A DNA stretch of 64,000 bases, from the NCBI GenBank assembly GCA_018394295.1, contig CP074574.1, positions 1 to 64,000 on the forward strand, written 5' to 3'. Origin of the DNA: Mycoplasmatota bacterium (GTDB lineage: Bacteria > Bacillota_I > Bacilli_A > Haloplasmatales > Haloplasmataceae). The position numbers were made by a program, and so were the translations under genes. Within the stretch, counting starts at the first letter, position 1. Each line of letters opens with the position of its first letter. The notes below the pieces were generated by a model. The model was not told the DNA's origin. It saw only the letters and a list, made by a program, of their open reading frames with translations, and made no database searches. This document shows positions 8,118 to 16,690 of the stretch, piece after piece.

Positions 8118-8523
8118 TATAATCCCTCACTAAATTTCTAATTGTTTCATTACTTGAATTAATTTCCTCATTTGCTTCATCTAGATATTTTTTCAATTTT
8201 CGACTCCAATCTAAATCAATTTTCTTTTGCTTTAAAAAATCATTTAAAAAGACTCTTTTGTTTTTGAGAAGCATTAAATTAGTTTCTTTTAATAAATCTT
8301 CTAATGCTGTTAACGTGTGTCCGATTTCATTGTTATAAACATCGTTAAATGTTTGTAAAGTAGAATTGATTAAAACCATAAAATTGCGTTTTATTATAAA
8401 TCGATTAACAGCTTCCATGATTAGATCATTTTTGGATTGAAAACCATATGATTTATAATCATTTAGAACTTGATAGGCTTCTGAAGATAATCTAAGGTTG
8501 ATCTTATTTTTTGTTTTTGCCAT
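8104..8523 (-). CDS. Relaxosome accessory protein, ribbon-helix-helix-like (first copy)
   Basis: This 139-residue protein starts at the ATG at 8523, behind AAAGGATTGG. A longer in-frame reading from 8556 lacks a ribosome site. NKINLRLSSEAYQVLNDY fits the strand-helix of MetJ/Arc-type proteins and continues as YGFQSKNDLIMEAVNRF. The rest is coiled-coil-like. As first gene of the mobilisation operon, directly next to the inverted-repeat cluster, it is the best candidate for oriT recognition and operon autoregulation. Confidence 0.75.
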   Translation of the reverse strand: MAKTKNKINLRLSSEAYQVLNDYKSYGFQSKNDLIMEAVNRFIIKRNFMVLINSTLQTFNDVYNNEIGHTLTALEDLLKETNLMLLKNKRVFLNDFLKQKKIDLDWSRKLKKYLDEANEEINSSNETIRNLVRDYNGRK

Positions 8524-8640
8524 GTAAACCAATCCTTTCTGGCCATATTTAATCATTTTATAACATAATTATACTATATTTTGGGATTTTCTTAAAGAAA
8601 ATACCGGTTAAATTTGTATTAAATTGTATAAAAATAACGG

Positions 8641-8750
8641 AAAGATTAAAAAATCTTTGCGTATATACACTTTATTTTCACGCAAGATAAGGAAAATACA
8701 CTATTTCATACTGTATTTTCCTGTTTTTATGTAATTTGGCAAGCCAAATT
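8641..8750. other. oriT: Origin of transfer candidate (inverted-repeat cluster)
   Basis: Four inverted repeats crowd into 110 bp upstream of the mobilisation operon: AAAGATT/AATCTTT (8641-8658), TTGCGT/ACGCAA (8657-8684), AGGAAAATACA/TGTATTTTCCT with an 11-nt loop (8690-8722), and AATTTGGC-AA-GCCAAATT (8733-8750). Such repeats next to relaxase genes are typical of oriT. No nic site can be assigned by eye. The whole gap 8524-9016 has no convincing gene. It also holds two direct repeats of ATGATAACG at about 8827 and 8852. Confidence 0.55.
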
Positions 8751-8929
8751 CGTAAGTATATATCATTTTACCGATTTTTAAAAAAATACACAGTTTTATA
8801 CCCCTTTTTACATACACAATATTTTTTATGATAACGCTTACAGTGTATAAAATAATGATAACGAATACTTTGGAGAAAGGGGTAGGGTAAGGCAAACAAA
8901 TAACTTATTGAGATATTAAACAATGTTAT

Positions 8930-8982
8930 CGTATGATTAGCGTATGATTCCACTTGTTATTTATTTTAGATAGAAGTATAAT
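8930..8982 (+). promoter_or_regulatory. Promoter with tandem CGTATGAT activator sites
   Basis: CGTATGAT occurs at 8930-8937 and 8941-8948 (11-bp period). Five bases later TTGTTA (8954-8959), a 17-bp spacer and TATAAT (8977-8982) follow. The same layout occurs upstream of 18722 and 45350. It drives the gene at 9017. One-turn spacing directly upstream of -35 suggests an activator. Confidence 0.7.
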
Positions 8983-9016
8983 GATAATATGAATAAACTG
9001 AAAGGAGAGTTAATTA

Positions 9017-9397
9017 ATGCCAAATAATAAAGACAGAAAAGAATATAAACAATTCTCAATGACTTTTCTACCTCGTGTTGATGATGAATACATACAATTT
9101 ATCAAAGATAGAACCCCCAAAAAAGCTTTTATTGAACTGTATGAAGAGGTTAAAAAAGCTAAGGAATTACAAAAGTTGGTCAATAATTTTAATGAAAATC
9201 AGCTTAAAGAGATCATCGAAACATCTATTAAGCAAAATGTTGAAGAGATTGTTGGCCAAGAGATCAAGAAATCCTTTGATAGAGTAGAGAATCAAACAAT
9301 ATCTGTGTTAGAAAAATATACAAATGAACTTTTTAGGCAACTCACACAACAGATTAACCACCATTTAATGGGGGAGACCATAAATAATAGTAGATAA
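9017..9397 (+). CDS. Ribbon-helix-helix-like DNA-binding protein, partition or mobilisation regulator
   Basis: This 126-residue protein has an AAAGGAG ribosome site. Residues about 12-45 (KQFSMTFLPRVDDEYIQFI) resemble the beta strand and first helix of a ribbon-helix-helix fold. The remaining 80 residues are a long amphipathic coiled coil. Its layout resembles that of the ParR-like protein at 10697, and it lies immediately upstream of the parC-like repeats. It could be a second centromere-binding or regulatory protein, or a relaxosome component transcribed away from oriT. Its promoter carries the CGTATGAT pair. Confidence 0.55.
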   Translation: MPNNKDRKEYKQFSMTFLPRVDDEYIQFIKDRTPKKAFIELYEEVKKAKELQKLVNNFNENQLKEIIETSIKQNVEEIVGQEIKKSFDRVENQTISVLEKYTNELFRQLTQQINHHLMGETINNSR

Positions 9398-9407
9398 ATA
9401 TCCTATT

Positions 9408-9584
9408 TGTAGTTAATTTGTATTGTTTTGTCAAGCTTAATGTAGTGCGTTTGTATTGAAAAGGTACCAAACTCAATAAAATTGTAGAATTTTGTAGTTA
9501 ATTTGTATTGAAAATTTTGATACATAATATGTGTTTGTAGTTAATTTGTATTGTTTTTTGAAAAAATGTAGTGCATTTGTATTG
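9408..9584. repeat. parC-like centromere of five 18-bp direct repeats
   Basis: TGTAGTTAATTTGTATTG or its variant TGTAGTGCRTTTGTATTG occurs at 9408, 9441, 9493, 9536 and 9567. Each repeat contains two TGTANT(T/G) half-sites 11 bp apart, so both lie on the same face of the helix. The array sits directly upstream of the ParM-like gene and its last unit overlaps that promoter, the arrangement of plasmid parC sites bound by ParR. Confidence 0.8.
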
Positions 9585-9610
9585 AAATCATTTCCGATTT
9601 AGGATATAAT
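9582..9610 (+). promoter_or_regulatory. Promoter of the parM-parR operon
   Basis: TTGAAA (9582-9587), a 17-bp spacer and TATAAT (9605-9610). The -35 overlaps the end of the fifth parC repeat, so ParR binding should repress it. TTTCC and GGAAA inverted arms flank the -10. Confidence 0.75.
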
Positions 9611-9649
9611 AGGAAACGGAAATAAAAAGTATAAGAAAGGTGAGGTTGA

Positions 9650-10684
9650 ATGTCATATAACAATTCTAATGGTAAAATAATTCGTGTAGTTGGTTTAGAG
9701 GTTGCAAATAGTTCGATTAAGGGCTATGCAAATAATAAAAGCCTTCTATATCCGAATACAGTTAAAGCAGTAACAAAAACATTTGAAGGTTCTTTTATTA
9801 AAAATAATGAGGGGTTTATAGCGGAATACGAAGGTCAAGTTTACGAAGTTGGTTTTGTTGATAACAGTGGTTCTGGTTCTAAAAGTATTACAAGATATAG
9901 TACACCAGAATTTAAAAGGGAATGTATTTTTGCGTTAAGTCAATTAGTAGAACGTGATGATGAAGAAATCAGACTATTTACTGGCACACCAAGTTCTCAC
10001 AGTGATGATGAAGAAATTAAAAAGGATATTATCAATAACTTAAAAGGAACTCATACTGTAAAACTAATCCCATCAAACGTTAAGAGAACATTTACAATTA
10101 CTCATGTCCAAGTTGTAGCCCAGCCCGTAGGTACATTAATAAAATCTTGGTTCAATGAAAATGGCACAGTAAAAAACAAAAATGAAATGAAAAATGACTT
10201 CTGTGTAATTGACATTGGTTGGGGCAGTACCGATCTCCTAACTATGGTTGGTGGTAGACCAAAAGAAAAGGATACAATAAATTTGGCTATGAGTGATTTC
10301 AATAAGAATTTAAGGGATGAAATTCAAAATAAACATCCAGAGTCAAAAGTAAAATATTATTATAATAGTTTATACGAGTTGGATTTAAAAGTAAGAGAAA
10401 CCGATATTATAGAAACTCCACATGGTTTAAAAAGTTATAACATAAAAAATATTAAAGAGGAAGTACAATTGGATTTTGCTAGAGAAATTATCTCTCGTAT
10501 ATCTAATACAGGAATAAACTTAGATAATTTTTATAGAATTTATATAACCGGTGGCGGTTCTATCATGTTACACAAAGCAATGCAAAATATATTTAGAAAT
10601 GATGATAGAATATCTCTTGTAGAAAATCCACAAATGGCGAATGCAATAGGCTTTTATATCTTAGCAAGACAAACGTGGCATTAA
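9650..10684 (+). CDS. parM: ParM/StbA-type actin-like plasmid segregation ATPase
   Basis: This 344-residue protein should polymerise into filaments that push plasmid copies apart. Actin-fold signatures are visible: phosphate-1 region LEVANSSIKGYANNKS near residues 11-27, phosphate-2 region CVIDIGWGSTDLL near 184-196, and the adenosine motif YITGGGSIML near 298-307. Length matches plasmid ParM/Alp proteins. The gene follows the parC-like repeats and is followed 12 nt later by a ParR-like gene, forming a type II partition cassette. A second, MreB-like actin is encoded at 52642. Confidence 0.9.
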   Translation: MSYNNSNGKIIRVVGLEVANSSIKGYANNKSLLYPNTVKAVTKTFEGSFIKNNEGFIAEYEGQVYEVGFVDNSGSGSKSITRYSTPEFKRECIFALSQLVERDDEEIRLFTGTPSSHSDDEEIKKDIINNLKGTHTVKLIPSNVKRTFTITHVQVVAQPVGTLIKSWFNENGTVKNKNEMKNDFCVIDIGWGSTDLLTMVGGRPKEKDTINLAMSDFNKNLRDEIQNKHPESKVKYYYNSLYELDLKVRETDIIETPHGLKSYNIKNIKEEVQLDFAREIISRISNTGINLDNFYRIYITGGGSIMLHKAMQNIFRNDDRISLVENPQMANAIGFYILARQTWH

Positions 10685-10696
10685 GGGTGACTATAA

Positions 10697-11221
10697 ATGG
10701 ATAGCAAAGATAAAAAGTATGATCATCCAATCTCGTTGAGATTGAATGATCATACTGACAAAGAATTAATTAAATATTTAGAAGAGAATGGGAAGAAGAA
10801 AGGGATATTAAAATTGTTTCAATTTTATCAAATGAAAAATAATGAAACTAGTAATATCCTACAAAAAGTAGAAGAAGTATTAAAAGCTAAGATTAACCTA
10901 GAAGGTGTTGAAATAAATTCTCATAATGACAACTTTGATTATGCTGAATTAATAGATAAGAGATTAGAGGAGTTTTTAAATAATTTTGAAAAACAGATAG
11001 ATATTGGAATATCAAGAACAATTAGTACAATAGTTAATAACATGTTAGAAACAAAAATGAATAAGTTAATAGATGAAGTTAATTCTACAATAATTACATT
11101 ATTCAAAGATTATGCGACTCTATCAACTCCTAATTCTCCTTCAGAAGATTTCAAATCACGAAGGGATGAATTCGTAGGAAGTCAGGAATTAGATGGTATG
11201 ATTAATGATTTTATTAAATGA
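10697..11221 (+). CDS. parR: ParR-like centromere-binding protein
   Basis: This 174-residue protein begins with a likely ribbon-helix-helix domain (HPISLRLNDHTDKELIKYL) and continues as a long charged helical region. ParR adaptors have this build: the N-terminal domain binds parC and the C-terminal part binds ParM. Position directly after parM, 12 nt away and probably co-transcribed, supports the call. The sequence family itself was not recognised beyond this architecture. Confidence 0.75.
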   Translation: MDSKDKKYDHPISLRLNDHTDKELIKYLEENGKKKGILKLFQFYQMKNNETSNILQKVEEVLKAKINLEGVEINSHNDNFDYAELIDKRLEEFLNNFEKQIDIGISRTISTIVNNMLETKMNKLIDEVNSTIITLFKDYATLSTPNSPSEDFKSRRDEFVGSQELDGMINDFIK

Positions 11222-11276
11222 TTATATAATTCTCCCTACCAAAATATGGTAGGGAGATAAATGTAGGGGGGACTGC

Positions 11277-13406
11277 ATGGCGAAAAAATTAATAATATGT
11301 GAAAAGCCTTCTGTAGCTAAGCAAGTTGTTACACATCCTAATTTGACTAATACAAAACGTTTTAAATTAAATGATAATTTTGCCTATGGTTATTATGAAA
11401 ACAATGAGTTCATAGTATCGTGGGCATTTGGTCACTTATTTGAATTCAAAAAATGGGATGAAGTTAATTCTATATATGCTTTTCCATTTGATTTTAACTT
11501 GTTACCAGTTTTGGAAAATGTAAAATATAAAATTAAAAAAAGTGAAAAGATTAATTACAAATTTCAATTAGCTTTACTAAAAAAATTAATGGATCGTGAT
11601 GATGTAATAGAAATTATCAATGCTTGTGATTTTGATAAAGAAGGCGAAGTCATATTTAAACTCATTTATACATTTTATAGTGGTACACTACCAAAAGGTG
11701 TAAAACCAAAGCCTATTAGTAGACTGATTCTAAATTCTTACGATAAAAAATCTTTGGTTGAAGCATTTAATAATATTGATAATATAAATGATTATCGGGG
11801 TTTAGAAGAAGCTGGAAAATTCAGAAGCAAAATGGATTATTATTTAGGAGATACTCTAACAAGATGTTTGACAGTTAAATTAGGTAATAACCAAAAATGG
11901 TTAAGCAGTGGTAGAGTTCAATTAGCAATACTTTATGAACTCTACAAAAGAGAAAGCATGATCAAAAACTTTAAAAGTCATAATTATTATGGTGTGACTG
12001 TTAAGAGTTCAATAGGGGATATAGTAATGAAAATTGATCAAAACAAAAACTATATCCTGGATCAAGAATACGTTCAAAACATAGCAAACAATATTAATAC
12101 ATGTGGTTATTTAACTGTAGCTGATGTAATTCAAAACAAAGAGTATAAAAACCCACCTAAATTATTTTCAACTACAGACCTTTACTATTATATGAACCAA
12201 AAACACAATATGAGTTTAGAACAAACGCAAAAGATATTGCAAAAAGAGTTATATGAGAAAGGTTATATTACTTATCCAAGAACAGATTCTAATTATTTGA
12301 ATCAATCTCAAAAAATGTCAGTGTTAGAAACATATAAAAAATATACTGGTGATACCATAGATGAAAAAACATTTTTTGCTAGTAAAAATTTTAATGATGA
12401 ATTGGTATCTTCACATCATGCAATAATACCAACGTTAAGTGAGTTTGAGTATGGAAAAAATGCAAAAGCTGATTTGGTTTATATAACAATTAAAGAAAGA
12501 TTTATACAATCATTTATGGCGAGTGCAATTGCTGAAAAAAGACATTATATTTTTCATGATCAACTTGGTCATGAATTTGAAATTAAAGAAGAAATAATCA
12601 TCGAAAAAGGTTGGTTAGCTGAATCGAAAGATGTAGTATCCAAAACAAAGTTTACTCTTCCGGTTGTCAATAAGGGTGATTTAATCCCTGTTGAAAGTTC
12701 GAATGTAACTAAACATAAAACGAAAACACCTTCAAGATATACTACTGCTAGTATATTGAACTTCATGAAAAATCCTCTCGAAAAAAAAGAAGGAGAATAT
12801 GAAGAATCATTAGTTAAAGGATTCAGAATTGGAACTCCGGCAACTGAACACACATTTATACCAGCCCTTGAAAGAAATGAATTGATTGAAATTAAAAAAC
12901 GAGCGATATACCTAACTTCAAAAGGCTGGTATATGATGGAAAAAACTAAACTGGAACTTTATAAGACACCAGAATTTACAGCAAATATGGAGCTAGAATT
13001 AAATAAATTAAACAATAATTTCAATGAACAGTACTTAAAAAAATTAGAGTCACAAATTGAAGATCATTGTTACAATATTGTAAATGAATTTAGAGATTTA
13101 GAACAACAGTTAATAGAAGTAAAATTAGAAGATTTAGGATATTGTCCTAAATGTAAAAGTCATTTGAAAAAATTACAAAAAGCATATGTGTGTATAAATA
13201 GAGATTGTGATTTTTATATACCGAAATACATATGTGATAAACTTATTACAGAAAAAATTGTTGGCCAAATTCTTACTTTAAAACCAACATCATTAATAAA
13301 AGGATTCAAATCAAAGAAAGATACTAAATTTAGTGCAAGACTTAAATATAATATGGAAACAAATCGAATAAATTTTATTTTTGATAATAATAAAAAAAAT
13401 AATTAA
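11277..13406 (+). CDS. topB: Type IA DNA topoisomerase III
   Basis: This 709-residue enzyme relaxes negatively supercoiled DNA and separates catenated molecules. A Toprim domain opens the protein (KKLIICEKPSVAKQV, acidic ACDFDKEGEVIF near 116-127). The catalytic tyrosine is Y333 in YITYPRTDS, and SGRVQLAIL of the gate domain is visible. The C-terminus holds a four-cysteine zinc ribbon (CPKC ... CINRDC near 622-645) and a LIKGFKSKKDTKFSARL tail. The same ribbon-plus-tail occurs in the unrelated protein at 54755. Such enzymes are common on large Gram-positive conjugative elements. The gene has an AGGGGGG ribosome site and follows the partition cassette. Confidence 0.93.
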   Translation: MAKKLIICEKPSVAKQVVTHPNLTNTKRFKLNDNFAYGYYENNEFIVSWAFGHLFEFKKWDEVNSIYAFPFDFNLLPVLENVKYKIKKSEKINYKFQLALLKKLMDRDDVIEIINACDFDKEGEVIFKLIYTFYSGTLPKGVKPKPISRLILNSYDKKSLVEAFNNIDNINDYRGLEEAGKFRSKMDYYLGDTLTRCLTVKLGNNQKWLSSGRVQLAILYELYKRESMIKNFKSHNYYGVTVKSSIGDIVMKIDQNKNYILDQEYVQNIANNINTCGYLTVADVIQNKEYKNPPKLFSTTDLYYYMNQKHNMSLEQTQKILQKELYEKGYITYPRTDSNYLNQSQKMSVLETYKKYTGDTIDEKTFFASKNFNDELVSSHHAIIPTLSEFEYGKNAKADLVYITIKERFIQSFMASAIAEKRHYIFHDQLGHEFEIKEEIIIEKGWLAESKDVVSKTKFTLPVVNKGDLIPVESSNVTKHKTKTPSRYTTASILNFMKNPLEKKEGEYEESLVKGFRIGTPATEHTFIPALERNELIEIKKRAIYLTSKGWYMMEKTKLELYKTPEFTANMELELNKLNNNFNEQYLKKLESQIEDHCYNIVNEFRDLEQQLIEVKLEDLGYCPKCKSHLKKLQKAYVCINRDCDFYIPKYICDKLITEKIVGQILTLKPTSLIKGFKSKKDTKFSARLKYNMETNRINFIFDNNKKNN

Positions 13407-13418
13407 AAGGAGAACAAA

Positions 13419-13643
13419 ATGTCTAAATTTGATGTTACTAAAAGATATGAGTATATCACAGCCTTAGAAAAAAAGCGAGGGGAACTTCTTGTTGAAATTA
13501 AAGAATCTAACAATAAAGTTGATATTTTAACAGATGAATTTGAACAAACGCAACAAACCATAACCTTATTAAAAACAAAAACTGATGATGATATAATGAA
13601 AGATTTAGAGTTAATTAGAAATATAAATAAAATATTACCATAG
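13419..13643 (+). CDS. Short coiled-coil protein of unknown function
   Basis: This 74-residue protein starts 12 nt after the topoisomerase stop behind AAAAGGAGAA and is probably co-transcribed with it. The sequence is a continuous heptad-like helix (KKRGELLVEIKESNNKVDIL, then DEFEQTQQTITLL). No catalytic motif is present. It may be a small structural or adaptor subunit. Confidence 0.6.
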   Translation: MSKFDVTKRYEYITALEKKRGELLVEIKESNNKVDILTDEFEQTQQTITLLKTKTDDDIMKDLELIRNINKILP

Positions 13644-13696
13644 AAGAGTGAAGCAAAAAACCCCCATACAATTCGGGCATGTTTTTTAATATTTTG

Positions 13697-13725
13697 TTGA
13701 TTTTAGATGTTTTCTTTTATATAAT
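13697..13725 (+). promoter_or_regulatory. Promoter of the 35-residue gene
   Basis: TTGATT (13697-13702), 17-bp spacer, TATAAT (13720-13725). An AAGGAGG ribosome site follows. Confidence 0.6.
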
Positions 13726-13750
13726 ATAGATATAAGGAGGGATTTTTATT

Positions 13751-13858
13751 ATGGACAAAGAAAAAGAACGTGGTGGATGTGATAGTGGAAATGCTAGACC
13801 AAGAAAAACCCCATTAGAAGAACTAGCAGAAAAAAGCAAAGATAAAGATAATAAATAA
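13751..13858 (+). CDS. 35-residue hydrophilic peptide
   Basis: A short reading frame with its own promoter and an AAGGAGG ribosome site. The peptide is strongly charged (KTPLEELAEKSKDKDNK at the end) with a single cysteine after GG. The good promoter and ribosome site argue that it is expressed. Function unknown. Confidence 0.5.
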   Translation: MDKEKERGGCDSGNARPRKTPLEELAEKSKDKDNK

Positions 13859-13898
13859 TCCAAATAAACTAACTAGACTTGATAGTATATTTTTTAAG

Positions 13899-13929
13899 AC
13901 ACATTCAATTTAATTGGGTGTGTTTTTCT
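13899..13929 (+). terminator. Terminator directly ahead of a family-1 promoter
   Basis: ACACA...CAATT pairs with AATTG...TGTGT and is followed by a T-run. It ends only four bases before the next promoter. Confidence 0.6.
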
Positions 13930-13932
13930 TTG

Positions 13933-13961
13933 TTGCTTTTTATTTTTGGGTGTGGTATCAT
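13933..13961 (+). promoter_or_regulatory. Family-1 promoter (GGGTGTGG spacer)
   Basis: TTGCTT (13933-13938), 17-bp spacer ending TTTTTGGGTGTGG, TATCAT (13956-13961) with an extended -10 TG. The conserved spacer recurs at seven other sites. It drives the gene at 13997. Because of it, the in-frame GTG at 13946 cannot be the start. Confidence 0.8.
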
Positions 13962-13996
13962 TTGTTTATAATACTTCTGAGGGGATGGGTGAGTAT

Positions 13997-14719
13997 ATGA
14001 ATTATAAGTATGATGATTCACTGAAGAGTAATATAACAAAGGTGTTATATGAAATGAATGAACAACAACTATCTTTGTTTTTAAAGAATACAATTGGAAG
14101 TGAGTTAAATTATGAAAAATTGATTAATTTTAAAACTTCAAAAAAAATAAAATTGGATGAAAAAAGGTATTTTTATGATGAATTAACTAATTATGTAATC
14201 AAAAAATCAAATACTGATGAATTAAAATTAATGACAGATAATTGGATTAAACTTTATTTTCCTTATTTAGATAATTCCTGTGATAGAACAAATGTAGAAA
14301 GACAAATATTAACATTATCAGCCGATAATTTAGGAAATATGTTTAATATTAAAGAGTATAATGAAATATATAAATTACAGTCTATGATATTTGCTTTTCA
14401 TAATTATTTTAAAAATCAATACAATTTTGAATCGTGGCAAGATGTTGTTAATACTTTTAATAATATGAACTTTGATAGATGGTTGGGTTTTTATTTGGAT
14501 TATAATTTCATTTCATACAATAAACTCATTGACTTTAATGATAAAACAATAACCAGTTCATTGGTGATCGAAGTGATTAATGATTTAAAAATATTATCTA
14601 AAGGGGAAACGGAAGATATTAAACGCTATTTGTTAGAGGTATGCGTTAAAAATGAGGATTGCGAATTAGCTTTACTTAATATGGGGTATAAAAAATATAA
14701 TAGAGAATTAGCTGTATAG
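13997..14719 (+). CDS. Helical accessory protein of unknown function
   Basis: The 240-residue product starts at the ATG at 13997, behind GAGGGGATGGGTGAG and downstream of the family-1 promoter. It is soluble and rich in aromatic residues and lysine (KTSKKIKLDEKRYFYDELTN; DRWLGFYLDYNF), without recognisable motifs. It is the first of a set of accessory genes (13997-18410) that share this style with genes at 60.6-63.3 kb. No family assigned. Confidence 0.6.
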   Translation: MNYKYDDSLKSNITKVLYEMNEQQLSLFLKNTIGSELNYEKLINFKTSKKIKLDEKRYFYDELTNYVIKKSNTDELKLMTDNWIKLYFPYLDNSCDRTNVERQILTLSADNLGNMFNIKEYNEIYKLQSMIFAFHNYFKNQYNFESWQDVVNTFNNMNFDRWLGFYLDYNFISYNKLIDFNDKTITSSLVIEVINDLKILSKGETEDIKRYLLEVCVKNEDCELALLNMGYKKYNRELAV

Positions 14720-14894
14720 ATAACGTTATTATTACATGGCGGAAAAATGGTATGGATGAATATGAAATTGGTAAGAAAGTTTATATTACAGATTATTTGA
14801 ATTACTACTAGTGAAGAAGCTAAAGCGATTAATACCAGGTAATGAAGAGAGAAGAAAAAGTTATATTAATGAATTAAATGAAGGAGTGAAAAAT
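14720..14894 (+). other. Degraded or leader-like stretch before 14895
   Basis: A 19-codon frame (14752-14811) and an in-frame upstream extension of the next gene (from GTG 14811) are both open, but neither has a convincing ribosome site. Fragments such as EYEIGKKVYITDYLN look protein-like, so this may be the remains of a small gene. Confidence 0.3.
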
Positions 14895-15656
14895 TTGAAA
14901 GAAGAAGTAGTAAACTTATTATTAGAATTAGGAAAACTATATGATTATAAGTACCAAATAGTGAATGATGACTTGTGGTTTAAAGAAGATGTACAACAGG
15001 ATATACCCAAAATTAAAACTTCACTTATGAATGAATTAAAGTTTTATGTAGAACAGTACGAAAATAAAAAATACATACATATTGATTATAGTGGGGAATT
15101 TGAATACATTATTGATTCTTTAAAAAAATTTGAAGAGAAAAGTATAATTAAAAAAGAAATTTTAAAAAGTTTTAAACAGTTCAAAAAGAAATATTTTGAG
15201 ACAACTGATTCAAATTGGTTGAAATATACAAATTATACATTTAAAATGAATCGTATAATAGAACAACCGGATATTGATCAAGAACTATTTCCAATGATAG
15301 AAATTGAATTTGAAGATGGAACTAAAACTACAGCGTTTATCGAAGAAATTATAGAACCAACACAAGAGGTTATTACTTTAGTTGATTATTTAAAGTTTAC
15401 AAAAGTAGTAGAAAATATTCAAAATATTGTTAACACACAAGCCTTCACAGAAGATAATGAATTGATTGAAAAATTAGAAGAATTAGAAAAACAAATAGAA
15501 ATATATCCTAAAATACGGAATTCTTTTGATTTATTGCTTCAAAGACTCACATATTCAGATTATGATAATGAAGAGATTATCAATCATTTAGACCTTCTTA
15601 TTTACGATTATAACAATTCATTATTCAAATCAAACAATAAAGAATTATCTTTTTAG
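14895..15656 (+). CDS. 253-residue accessory protein, paralogue of 60666-61427
   Basis: The TTG at 14895 is preferred: GAAGGAG lies nine bases upstream, and the product is then exactly 253 residues, the same length as its relative at 60666. The two share an N-terminal pattern (NEG, then LKE, a helix, and DDLWFK versus DDEWYK) and an internal pattern around FKDF/IEFEDG. The protein is acidic and helical with no catalytic motif. A GTG at 14811 would add 28 residues without support. The paralogous pair suggests a plasmid-specific family duplicated with its neighbourhood. Confidence 0.6.
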   Translation: MKEEVVNLLLELGKLYDYKYQIVNDDLWFKEDVQQDIPKIKTSLMNELKFYVEQYENKKYIHIDYSGEFEYIIDSLKKFEEKSIIKKEILKSFKQFKKKYFETTDSNWLKYTNYTFKMNRIIEQPDIDQELFPMIEIEFEDGTKTTAFIEEIIEPTQEVITLVDYLKFTKVVENIQNIVNTQAFTEDNELIEKLEELEKQIEIYPKIRNSFDLLLQRLTYSDYDNEEIINHLDLLIYDYNNSLFKSNNKELSF

Positions 15657-15705
15657 CAATACAAACGCAATACATCTCCATTGATTTCAATACATTTTCA
15701 ATACA
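15657..15705. repeat. Two centromere-like repeats, inverted relative to parC
   Basis: CAATACAAACGCAATACA (15657-15674) matches the reverse complement of a parC repeat variant with one change. CAATACATTTTCAATACA (15688-15705) keeps the half-sites. They lie between a stop codon and a terminator-promoter unit. Confidence 0.6.
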
Positions 15706-15708
15706 TAT

Positions 15709-15740
15709 AAAACACACTTAATTATTTTGGGTGTGTTTTT
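15709..15740 (+). terminator. Terminator ahead of the ssb promoter
   Basis: AAAACACAC pairs with GTGTGTTTT across a 13-nt loop, followed by T residues. Confidence 0.65.
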
Positions 15741-15745
15741 ATTTG

Positions 15746-15774
15746 TTGCTTTTTGTCGTTGGGTGTGGTATCAT
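15746..15774 (+). promoter_or_regulatory. Family-1 promoter of the ssb-like gene
   Basis: TTGCTT (15746-15751), 17-bp spacer ending GTTGGGTGTGG, TATCAT (15769-15774). Confidence 0.8.
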
Positions 15775-15806
15775 TTATACAAATGATTTAATAAAAGGAT
15801 GTGGAT

Positions 15807-16082
15807 ATGATGTTAAACCAGGTTATACTTGTCGGAAGAATGTCTAGTGTGAATAAATTAGAAGTTGGATATAAAATTACGCTTACTACAACAAAAGGTA
15901 ATACTAGCCAAGAGTTAATAGATGTAAATGTAGTAATAAATGAAGTACTAGCACAGAAGATTTTGAATGCTGGTTTTAAAGTCGGTAGTACTATTGGGAT
16001 TAAAGGTTCTCTTAATGAAAAAAATGAAGTCAATGCTGAAAGATTAACAATGATTAGTGTGAATAAAGAGCAAAGCTTATAA
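15807..16082 (+). CDS. Short single-stranded DNA-binding protein (SSB-like OB fold)
   Basis: A 91-residue protein starting at ATG 15807 behind AAAGGATG (15810 is also possible). The N-terminus LNQVILVGRMSSVN is the usual SSB opening, followed by strands that fit an OB fold (GSTIGIKGSLNEKNEVNAER). It is shorter than chromosomal SSB and lacks the acidic interaction tip, so it would be a minimal plasmid form that coats DNA during transfer or repair. Confidence 0.7.
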   Translation: MMLNQVILVGRMSSVNKLEVGYKITLTTTKGNTSQELIDVNVVINEVLAQKILNAGFKVGSTIGIKGSLNEKNEVNAERLTMISVNKEQSL

Positions 16083-16101
16083 ATGAAAGGAAGAATGAAA
16101 A

Positions 16102-16674
16102 ATGAACAATTATTTTATAGCTAATAATGGACAATATGAAATTGTCAAAGACGAAATGGGGTTTGAAGTTTGGAACACTGATACTGAAGATTTAGTAGCT
16201 ACTTGGGGGTTCGAAAATTGGAACATGGAAATGGAAGATCATGAATTTATTAAAATAGTAAAAGAAACATGTGAAAATGAAGAAGATATTATTTTATTTT
16301 CAATTGTAGCTAATAACTCACTAATGAATTCTGAAAAATTTATTAAAATTGCTATTAAACAATCAGAACAAAACGAGATATATTTCAAAACAATTAAGCA
16401 ATGTCAAATTCGCAAATACTTAAATGTTAATTATAATTGGAATATGTCTGGAAGTACTTTAGAAAATGGTATTTACGTTTGGTGGAATTCTAAAATTAAT
16501 GATACATTAATTTTTACTGGTGGTATTGAAGAAACAGGATTTAATGAATCTTTGAATTTTAATCAAATCGAATATTTAAAAAAATTAAATGAAGAAAAAA
16601 TAAAAGTGATTACATCAACTGTATCTATACAACCACATATTATTAATCAAACAAATTTATTTCAAATAGCTTAA
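16102..16674 (+). CDS. Unknown 190-residue protein
   Basis: It starts 19 nt after the ssb-like gene behind AAAGGAAGAA and is likely in the same transcript. The sequence is acidic with tryptophan-rich stretches (WGFENWNMEMEDHEF, GIYVWWNSK) and no membrane segment, metal site or nucleotide motif. No family recognised. Confidence 0.6.
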   Translation: MNNYFIANNGQYEIVKDEMGFEVWNTDTEDLVATWGFENWNMEMEDHEFIKIVKETCENEEDIILFSIVANNSLMNSEKFIKIAIKQSEQNEIYFKTIKQCQIRKYLNVNYNWNMSGSTLENGIYVWWNSKINDTLIFTGGIEETGFNESLNFNQIEYLKKLNEEKIKVITSTVSIQPHIINQTNLFQIA

Positions 16675-16690
16675 GCTTTGAAGGGATGGT

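Noticed and set aside
8701-8953. Short minus-strand frames in the oriT gap
   Set aside because: They overlap the inverted repeats, overlap each other in different frames, and lack ribosome sites.
9408-9584. CRISPR array
   Set aside because: Repeats are 18 bp at irregular intervals (31-52 bp) in promoter context beside parM, and no cas genes are present.
14811-14894. GTG at 14811 as start of the 14895 gene
   Set aside because: It lacks a ribosome site, and the paralogue at 60666 matches the length and start pattern obtained from TTG 14895.
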